Shown: one piece after another, positions 9,703-18,579 of the stretch | How the letters are laid out: every line of letters begins with the position of its first letter | Numbering within the stretch: the first letter of the stretch is position 1 | Source of the DNA: Datnioides undecimradiatus | Lineage: Eukaryota > Chordata > Actinopteri > Lobotiformes > Datnioididae | Reading direction: 5' to 3' | Assembly (NCBI GenBank): GCA_008933995.1 | Contig: WARS01000012.1 | Location: 3,348,001-3,412,000 of the forward strand | DNA length: 64,000 nt | The notes under the pieces: generated by a model | Database searches by the model: none | The model's input: the letters and a program-made list of their open reading frames with translations, nothing else | What the model was told of the DNA's origin: nothing | Translations under genes and position numbers: made by a program

Positions 9703-12700
9703 ATGGATGATGAGGACGATCGCCGTCTTCTGGATATTTTAGGGTAAAGACCTCTTTTTGAAATCTGACATTTGGTTTGGACTTACCATGACTTTATTGA
9801 TAGATGCACAGATGTTCATCTTCACCAGGCAATTCATAATGTGGCCACATTGACACTCTGCTGAAATGGTTAAGCATTATTAATAGTGTTCCTCTCTTAA
9901 ATCCATGCCACAAGCATCTGCAACCTTATTTATCCCTCTTTTTTCAGTTAGGAAAGTTACTAATTGAATGTCCCCGCTTAGACATTAAAAAGCAATTTCT
10001 TCTCATGGATCTAAGGATTTTTCACCACATAAGATATATTAAAAAAGTCCTCTGTACACTTTTCAGAGATGTGGACGCATTAAATGATTATCTTCATGGC
10101 AACAACAGCAAGTCTGTGAGTGACTCTTTCAATTTTATTTAGTCATTCCCCACAAAAACTGTCACTTTGATACATAAAGAACCCGACTCCACTCATCCTC
10201 TCTTTACTTTACTTTGTTTCTCCAGATTGAGGAGGATGATGTAACGAATGCAGCTTATGGATCAGATGGATCCTTCTTTGCTAGTGACACGGTGAGTATT
10301 CCTGCAATTATCTTGACCCAGCAAAACAGAAACGGCGAGTGTTTTCTCAGCCTTTTAGTGAGACCTGGGTAATACCACTGTTGTGTTTTGCATTGTACGG
10401 ACATGATTTAAGGAAAGTTGTTAGTGAATAAATCACACTATCAGATTTTATTTTGTGGGGAGTCAGGAATGGTAAATTACATGGTGAAAATGTTGACATT
10501 CATGGTATTGTTCCCTTTTTTAATAAAGGTACTAAAAAAGCATTACACATGTATGAAACAAACCTACAGGGAAAGTTGTAGTTGACATGCAAACGGTGTC
10601 CTGCTCTCTGCTCATTTTCCCTAAATGCTTAATTTAGGCTGGCTCCAACACTGGCCTCAAGGATGGCTCTTCTTCAATGGGTGAATTCGGCGAGGATTCA
10701 GCAGGGGCAGGCCTCCAACTCTCCAGCAGCCTTTCATTTATCGAGGATGAATTGGGGCCGGAGACCTCCCCAGGAGGGGTGGATCTCGGTGGAGAGGACC
10801 AGCCTTTTGATATCCTACAGAAGTCTCTCATGGAGGCTGATATCACGGAGCAGACATTGGCCCAGGAGGCTTTACTAGACTCCCAACCCGCTCCCACTCT
10901 AGTGCAGGCTCCTGTTCAATTCCCCTCCCAGCTGGTCTCTGGGGGTTATGGAGCAGGAGTGGGTGTGGTAACCACGGCGACAGCTGCATTCCCTGCTGGC
11001 CAGTTCCTGCAAGGGGTGTCCCAGCTGCCCAATGGTTCCGCCCAGCACATCCAGGTGTTGGGCTCATTCGGGGCCAGTGGTAGTGTGATGACTCTGAGCA
11101 GCTTGGAGAGATCTCCTCAGATTGTGCTGAGACCGGGGGCACCTGTATCTGCAGCAGGGACCCCAACAGGGGGGCAGGTGTTTGCCCCGACCCAAGGGCA
11201 GGTAGGCCAAGTGGGTTTACCTTTCAAAAACATCCCCCTTCAAAACATCATCATCCAGAGAGGCCCTGGAGGGACCCAAACTCTGGTCAGACCTATCCAG
11301 CCTAAACCCCTTCAAGCTGGGGCTCAGACTGTCTACAGCCTTGGTCTCCAGCCCACCACCACCATGGCTAATGTTGTTAACGCTAACACTGCTACTCCAG
11401 GGGGACAGTACACAGCCAATGGCTCCATAGTAGTGCAGCCGCCCCTGGAGCAGCAACAAGCACAGGCCCAAACAAACATACCACCTGGACAGTTCTTGCT
11501 GCCCAGCTCTTTGGCGCTCACTCCAGCTAGCACCATCCACAATGGCCCCGCTGACCCCAACTCAAATGCCCTAATTACCAGTCAGAATGCGGTGCAGATT
11601 GTTGCGGGGCAGAACTTCACTGCACCACCAGGAGGCCAGCTAATTTTGAATCAGGGAGTAGTCAGTGGGAGTCAGATTGGAGGGGGTGTAACTCAAACAT
11701 GGACCGGAGTTTCTTGTGCGAGCACCATCCCTGTGCAGACTTCGTGTGCTCCTGGGAGGCTGACTCTGGTTGGCCCAGCGACGGCGGGGATCGGCGGTCA
11801 AGGCCAAGTGACTGCAAGCCCTGTGCAGCGCCTTTTAGTGACTCAAACTCAGAATTGCACTTCTCTGTCACCCTTACCTGGAGCTGTGACACAGGAACAA
11901 GACTACAGACAGGTATAATTGCTTACTACCAGTGCTATTTAGTTTATTCGCACCCTGTATTACTCTTTCCTGAAAACTAATTAATAACATTTATGATTGT
12001 AATTTCTTTCAGAATTCTTCATCACCTGCCCTCAAATTGGACAGACAGACACAACTTGGCAGCCTACATGGTAACAAATGCTTATTGTTTTTTGACTTTT
12101 ATGTATGTAGTCTGCTGCTCTTTGACTCAATGAGATCTCTTTGTTTTTTGTCAGCCATGACAACCATAACTCAAGATTCAACGCTAAACACTCAGGTATA
12201 TCACTCATTCTGCACCTCATTTGTTTTGAACTCAGGTTGGTGTATATTTAAGGTGAATTAAACTGATAGGATGACAACTTTTAATGTCTACCTTCTCTTT
12301 ATAGGTCAGTGCTCAGAAGAGACCTGCCCTTCCACCACTTACAAGAGGAGGAATGTGAGTTTTCGTTTACTCATTTGGCCTTATTTAGCCATTTTTTTCA
12401 TTTGGCAAGAGTCGTGTTGTGTTGTGTTTGTTTTCGCTTGTCATTCAGCCACTCAGGGAACTTGCCTCCTTTCCTGTCTGTAGGATTTTACAACAGTTGA
12501 GGAATCATCATGCTGGAGTTCAAACTCCAGATCGGCGGTGTTTCACTTCAATTGACGATGCACTGCAAAGACTCCTCCCTTACCATGTGTTCCAGGGGGC
12601 TCCACCCAGCCAGGATGAGTTCTCACAGGGTAAGGCTTTGAATTTGTCAGCTTTGTCAGTCTAATTGTAGGAAACTGCACAACTGTTGCTTAGGGTGTTT

Positions 12701-12883
12701 ATACTTGGTTTTGCAAAAGCAAAATGGGTTTTTGCAGAATTAAAATGCATTTATTCATGAGTTTTATGTGATTATTGCTTGCAGTGGATGAAGAATTTGA
12801 AGTTGTTGCAACTCATGTGCTGAAGAGGACCCATGCAATGGTGAACAAATACAGACGGCTGCTAATGGTGGAGGCTGAGGTAG

Positions 12884-12929
<46 letters not shown>

Positions 12930-13681
12930 CTAGCTGCATACATACATGTGTTTCTTGTTATGACATGCCTAGGGCCTAACAGGCTGCATCTCTGTTCCCT
13001 GCAGCGTTCCAGCCCGTCATCAGAAATGGTGATGATTGACAGGACCTTCAACCAAGAAGAGCGAAGCAACCTGACACAAGACAAACGTATGGTACTAGTG
13101 GACCCAGGTAAAAAATAAAATAAAAGAGTAACATTTGGAGCAAACCATTTTCTCAAAGGAAGGTTTTATTGACCTCTTCTGTCTGTTTTACAGACAGCTT
13201 TTTGGAAGACTTCTGTTGTGGGATGAAGTCCAAACTTTTCCAAGACCCCCCCCCTTCTCAGTTGCTGTCCAGCTGCAGTTGGAATCAGTCAGACAAAGGC
13301 TCTACAGAGCCACCATACAGGACAGATTCCCAACCTGGGTATGGAGACCCAGGAGGGGGTGGAACAGTAGGTACAGGTGCAGTTGATAAACTCCACCCAC
13401 CACACTTGGAAAACAAGAGCGTCCTGGAACTGAAGAGATCCCAGCAACACTATGGGCCCAGCAGCGCCAGCAGCAACAGCCTCAATGCTGCCAACAGTTA
13501 TCCCCAAGGTAACCCCTCACCTTTTGCAGCAGCATCTGGAGGACAGACGAACTACCAGGGGTCTCACCACCTGTCCACCCACCTGATCCAGCCCCAGTAC
13601 ACCCCCCAGCTCACATCACCCCCTCACCCTGACACAGACTCTGCTCTTGAGGCTGCAGTCAACAGCATCTTGGAATGTTAA
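9703..13681 (+). CDS. bicral: BICRA-like protein (GLTSCR1L), ncBAF chromatin-remodelling subunit
   Basis: BICRA and BICRAL are mutually exclusive subunits of the non-canonical BAF (SWI/SNF) complex with BRD9, acting in the nucleus. I place eleven coding exons at 9703-9743, 10067-10115, 10226-10291, 10638-11912, 12013-12070, 12155-12195, 12305-12354, 12484-12629, 12785-12879, 13005-13107 and 13194-13681. Phases are continuous and give 803 aa, against about 1,079 in human. The N-terminus (MDDEDD...LLDILGDVDALNDYLHG) and the EDQPFDILQKSLMEADITEQT block match human BICRAL. Exon 4 encodes a Gln/Gly/Pro/Val-rich low-complexity middle. Exons 7-10 carry the conserved GLTSCR1 domain (LQRLLPYHVFQG, VDEEFE, EMVMIDRTFNQEER). 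The last residues, AAVNSILEC, are identical to the human end. The region after DFCC is much shorter than in human. A (CA)21 repeat directly follows the exon 9 donor. Confidence 0.94.
12885..12926 (+). repeat. (CA)21 microsatellite at bicral exon 9 donor
   Basis: A pure CA repeat of 42 bases begins five bases inside the intron after the donor GTAGG of bicral exon 9. See findings for its possible effect on splicing. Confidence 0.95.
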
Positions 13682-14843
13682 GACTGATGCTACATTACAT
13701 CCCTACTGTATGGTTTTGACTTCTTTTGTGTGTGCGTGTGTTTTTTTGTCAATCTCTCCTGTTGTATTCCCCCACAACCCTGTGTGAAGAGAGGCTAACT
13801 CTTTTTCAGGTGTATTATCTTAGTGACATCATCTCCGGCCATGTAGCATGTATTTTGTTTCAGTTATTTGGGGTTTTTGAGGCATTAGGTAGGAGCCAGT
13901 GCTGAGTGAATGCAGGCACTTAAAATTTACCTATAAAGATCCGGGAGTGTGTGCAATGCAATGGACTAACAGATGTAAGATGTTATTTTGTTAATTTTAA
14001 CCTTATTTTAAAGGGGTTTGGGTCTGTGACTTCAGTAGCTTGAACAAAAGAGTGTCCCTCTCTTCACACACACGCATGTACACACACGCATCATTAATAT
14101 GTTGTGCCAGTTGATTGCCCCCACTACCTATGCTGAAAAAACAGGGATGAGGAGGAGGGACAAAACGACGACTCTGTGCCTAATTTTAGGTTTTTATGTT
14201 GAAGTGTTTACATGAAGAAGTTCCAATCGGGAAAAAAAAAAAATCATTCACTCGGTTCCTTCGAGAATTACAAACATGCAAAGTGCGCACACACAAACAC
14301 ACACACGCTTTAGTCCAATGTGTAGGGTAGGTTCATGGTTCAGAGGGTGTAGATTTGCTTCAAGGTGAGCTCAGTAGAGACAGTCACATAGACAAGTTGC
14401 ACTAAACGTACTGTTGCTTATTTCAGGAACTATGAGGCTTGTGTTGATATACAGCGTCTGCTCAGCTAATCAGAATGTGAACACGTGGAAGTGAACCAAA
14501 ATCTATCCGCCTGCTTTCAGCTGCCTGCAACAAGGATAACCTCTTAATCACACTAGAAGTCGGTTCAAACTTGTCACATAGACATACACAGTCAGGTAGT
14601 GTTCCTGTACTCAGCAGTGCTTTCTTTCTCATGCTTAAGTCACATTTTCTTTGGCAGTTTTCTTTTGTACCTTAAAGGTATGCAAGCCCCGACACTGACA
14701 CAGTACAAATCTCAATCTCAACCACTTTTATCATTTCAGTGTGTTTGTGTCAGGGGAGCTCAGTCCTCAGATTGAGGAAGATATGTTACAATATGTTAAT
14801 CTTTTTTTATTCAGATTTTTATTTCCTCATTTTTAGAAATGAT

Positions 14844-14849
14844 ATTAAA
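14844..14849 (+). terminator. bicral: Candidate proximal poly(A) signal of bicral
   Basis: ATTAAA is followed by a strongly T/GT-rich stretch from about 14860 to 14905, matching a cleavage-stimulation downstream element. It would give a 3' UTR of about 1.2 kb. Confidence 0.4.
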
Positions 14850-16314
14850 AAATGCTGACTGTTTTTTTTGTTTTGTTTTTGTTTTTGTGTGTTTGTCGTG
14901 ATGTGTTCCCCCGGCTCTGTGAACATGACAATATCATCATTAGTTTAAATGACCCCGGAGCGTCATTGATTGTACCTATATTTGTCCGCCTTCTGCCTAC
15001 AGTATAATGGTATATTGATCATATCTATCTCTCTACGCTTTACTACCATGACATTGTGTGTTAATCTGCCTACGCACACTGGTCTATGGCTATGTTTTCC
15101 TGTAGTTTAACCGCCATACCCTTGAATTTATTCCCAAGTGTTCACTCAATCTCCCTCAATGTTTTTCTCTCTTTCCAGTGTTTCTTTTCCAGCATTTCTC
15201 ACATTTCCTCTCAGCAGCACAACCAAAATTCGTAAGAGGAGAAAGTGTGGTCTTGTCCAGAATCACTGTCAGATCTTCATGCCTTTGTGCTGGTGACAGC
15301 AGCTCTGTGGCTGTAGACAAAGGAAGCTGTAGTGTTTCCTCGGAAGATGTGCCCCTAAGATGTGTCAGGCTCCCACTGCTCTAGTTTTGTGTTCATTTAG
15401 TTTTCCAGGACACAACTCAGCTTACTGTGATATTTTTCATTATGATAGAGAATCAATCCTAAATATTGGCCTTGTTTTTCTGTTTTTTTTTTAACATCAC
15501 ATTTTTGCATAAATCTACAGATTTCTGCTAAACCCAACACAGGACCAAAGCTTAGGTTTAAATATGTTTAATGCTGTTGGGGTTTGATTCTGGATGGCAT
15601 CACCTTTCTCCTGTAAATGTGTCTGTGAAATATGCTTGCCAATAGGCTACAGGAGCAGACTGAAGGCCTTCTACATGGAGTGATTATGTGTTTTTTTTTT
15701 GTGTGTTTGAGTGCCAGTGGCCATCGCAGCCCTCCTGTGTGTCTGCCTATAGACCTCTTATATCTACCAGTGCACATTGAGAAAACTGGGCTCTCTGCTT
15801 TGAAAGCAAATCTCTGACATGTAAGGGTCACGTGAGATTTATTTGCTCCTTCAAGCGGTTGCTGCAAGACTTTGTGCCTCTATAGCACTTATATTCACCA
15901 GAAAGTTAGTTTTAGACCTGCACAAAGTAGGGACATGTCCAGTGGTGGTAAAACATTTTGTTATCTTGATGCATATCAGTGTCTGCGGGCCTGGTAGGAA
16001 CATACTGTGCTTTTACTCCCCAGTTTCTCAGTGCAGAGATGCGTTTTTTTTTCTGCCTCCATTTTCACTGTTATTTTGTCTCACTTGATTTGTATAGTTT
16101 GATGTTTTGTATAAAAATGAAAAGTGAAACACAAAATATTTATAATTTTTATATGGAGAAAAAAGAATGTAAAACAAAAAAAGGTGAGAAAATGGAAATT
16201 ATTTTTTATTGTGTTGGCTAAGGAGCTTGTCAGGAAAATAACGTTACAAAAAAATACTGTCATTTCTTCATTTGTAGCTAATGTGAGTTCACCACAGCAG
16301 TAAGGAGAGTCAAC

Positions 16315-16320
16315 AATAAA
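16315..16320 (+). terminator. bicral: Candidate distal poly(A) signal of bicral
   Basis: This is a canonical AATAAA and the last plausible plus-strand hexamer before the convergent gene. Which site is used cannot be told from sequence alone. Confidence 0.3.
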
Positions 16321-16716
16321 TTCATTTTGAGTACAATAACAAACTGGTCCCATCCAGCTGAAAGCCTCCTTCAGTGTCCCTCTATTACTATTCTGTGAGT
16401 GTTCACATACTGGCACGGACAAACTAAGCATGCCTAATAACATCATGTGACAGGGAAAGCATTTGCAACACAGATTTGAAACCCCTCTGCTACAGATACT
16501 ATCTTTGTATTGAAACTGATATCAGGACATTTTGAATATTGAATATGTTTCTCTACGTGTAGGCTGCCGGAGTGAGATTTTTATCATGTTACAGATCTGT
16601 TGGTTCCCTTTAATCCTCCCCTGCACTCCAGCACCAGAGCCCCAGCACAAAGGAGCTGAGATAACTCTGCATAGCAGACATTTGCCCACCCAACCCCTTT
16701 GGTTTCTGTAACAACG

Positions 16717-16730
16717 GTGACACCTAGTGG
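16717..16730 (-). promoter_or_regulatory. CTCF-like motif between convergent genes
   Basis: The minus strand reads CCACTAGGTGTCAC, one mismatch from the CTCF core by eye. It lies between the bicral and C17orf80-like 3' ends, where a boundary would be plausible. Binding is unproven. Confidence 0.3.
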
Positions 16731-16984
16731 AATGCCTGAAACAGTAGGACTCAATCACATGGCCTCTGATGGGCCAAAAAATGGATTATAAATAGATATC
16801 TCTTAAATATTTTCTCAACCCAAATTCTAACAAGATACAAAGCAAACTAAATAACACAAAATAGAGTAAATAGTTAAATTAGGGGAATCAACACAAGCTA
16901 GACCAGCTCAGAAGATTTCATTTTTCATGCAACACACACGTGCAAATCAGTAAAGAATAAAACTACCTGTATCAGAATCACTAC

Positions 16985-17290
16985 TATGCCAGTTGTTAAA
17001 GGAACAGTTAAAAAAATTGGAAATAAGCATGTTCACTTTTTTGCAAAGCATTAAGTGAGATGGTTGATATCATACTCTCACAACTGCTCAGTATATAAAT
17101 AGCTTAGCTTAAACACTGCAGAAAGTTGTGAAATAGCTAGTCTGGCTGTTTCAAATGGTGACAAACTCCTCACAGCCTCGGAGCACCTCTTAAATTAATT
17201 AACAAGTTACATCTCATTTGTTTCATCCCAACAAAAAGTTTAAAAACACCAATTGTACAATTTACAATGGTTATGCATGAGGTGCTATTT
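16985..17290 (+). repeat. Diverged teleost interspersed repeat, copy 1
   Basis: The segment shares an ordered set of blocks with the copy at 17945-18185: a GATATCAT/GATACCACT block, a TTAGCTT block, a CTGGCTGTTTCAAATGGTGACAAA / CTCTGTCC..CTGACAAAATC block, and a (C)AATTAACA..TTACATCT/TTATATCT block. I recognise the pattern as a very common non-coding percomorph repeat (consensus block GATACCACTCTCATGTCTGT), but I do not know its formal family name. There is no coding capacity. Confidence 0.55.
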
Positions 17291-17517
17291 ATTTCATGGC
17301 TCTTAGAAGTTCCAAGGCAACCAATAAAGACTTAAGGAACTCCGTTAAAAGGCAAATTGGGTTTTTTTTGTTTTTTTTTTTAAAAATTACCTTAGTTTTG
17401 TATACATAGTGTGTAGAGTATATGGTGTTACTTAGTGAGCTTTAATGGTGCTGGTTGGTGGATTTGTTCCCACTTGGCAGAGCCAGAATAGCTGTTTCCC
17501 CCTGTTATGCCAAGTCT

Positions 17518-17523
17518 TTTATT
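17518..17523 (-). terminator. Candidate poly(A) signal of the C17orf80-like gene
   Basis: AATAAA on the minus strand, about 145 bases after the stop codon at 17666, gives a short 3' UTR. Confidence 0.45.
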
Positions 17524-17665
17524 GATTTTCTGAGACAGTAATCCTGTCGAAATGTTTGGATATGGATTATTTCTCTATCATTATGAGAATATATGTTAAA
17601 AGTCCTGAACCCTCCTTCTGCTGAAGCTGCTGGGTTGAATATAAATAAAATATAATCCCATGGTT

Positions 17666-18579
17666 TTAGTGGTGCTTCCTCCAACGATCTCGCTCTGGAA
17701 GAAAACAGGCAACATGCTAAGGTATAAAATCAAAAAGTGGACAATTACATAAAGCAGTAAAAAGTAATCCACACACTTACTTATATGAGGGTAACTCCAG
17801 ATGTAGCTGAGCACACAGTACCCTGCTAACACCATGCCCAGTCCACCTACACCACCTTTCTTCACATCAATATACTTCTTGTAATACCATTGCCAGCCTG
17901 ATGGAAGCGCAGGAAGACATAGATGTTAAACAAGACCTTTTGAAAAATAGGGTTTTTTGTTTTCTTGCTGAAAATTGAGAGAGGGTCGATACCACTTTCA
18001 TGTCTGTCCTTAAAGTATAAAGCTGCTGGTGGTTAGCTTGAATTAGCAAAAAAGACTAAAACAAGGCTAAAACAGCAAACACAGCTCTGTCCTTAGCTGA
18101 CAAAATCTTCGGGCATCTCCAAAGCTCACCAATTAACACATTATATCTTTTTCACTCAAAAATACTTCTTTGTTGGGAGCAGGGATTTCTTCGAGGGTTT
18201 GCTGGACTTTTTCAAGCTATTCTATCACTAATTCTATTTTTACATGTTTTTACACAGATTAAATTAAAAATATAGTGTTTATGTGTGATCTTTGGACCTT
18301 CAGACAGAACCACAGTGTTCCCAGTCTTTATATTGGGCCAGGCTAATTGGCTGCCAGTTGTACCTTCATATCTAAGAGTCTATCTTTTCATTTTTGCAAA
18401 TGTTGAACGCTTGTTTTAAAAGTATATAATCCCACATTGTATTTTTGTGAGATGTGTGTGCTATTTACCTCTTTGCACCATTTCCACTACATCCCTTGGA
18501 TGGCTGGGAGTGTTGCAGGCTAGCCACTCAGGTAACTCCCTCAGTCTCACCTGCCCTAGACTTCGCTGTGTCAGAGCAC
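17666..18579 (-). other. Subunit f-like membrane module (exons 3-5 of the C17orf80-like gene)
   Basis: This sub-feature marks the three exons (18579-18469, 17897-17781, 17694-17666) that together encode about 85 residues, close to the 88-94 residues of free-standing ATP5MF. The exon 3 acceptor follows TTTACAG and its phase (G|GT) matches the exon 2 donor (AAAG|GTGAGT). There is no start codon at the beginning of exon 3 that would suggest a separate atp5mf gene. Exon 3 also contains an internal CAG|GTGAGA that looks like a cryptic donor. Confidence 0.8.

Larger units (their letters stand above)
13682..16320 (+). other. bicral: bicral 3' UTR and downstream flank
   Basis: No exon or other gene is seen after the bicral stop. 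Two candidate poly(A) sites stand out. ATTAAA at 14844-14849 is followed within 40 bases by a long G/T-rich stretch typical of a downstream element. AATAAA at 16315-16320 would give a 2.6 kb 3' UTR. Short CA runs and T-rich tracts occur. Open frames here are short and unsupported. Confidence 0.5.

Noticed and set aside
12764-13156. 130-codon minus-strand open frame
   Set aside because: It is antisense to two bicral exons and passes through a CA repeat (a run of Cys-Val codons).
17666-18579. A separate small atp5mf gene on the minus strand
   Set aside because: Exon 3 has no start codon of its own, its acceptor phase fits the exon 2 donor exactly, and residues before ELPEWL (GALTQRSLGQVRL) do not resemble the usual ATP5MF N-terminus. 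A single fused gene explains all exons.
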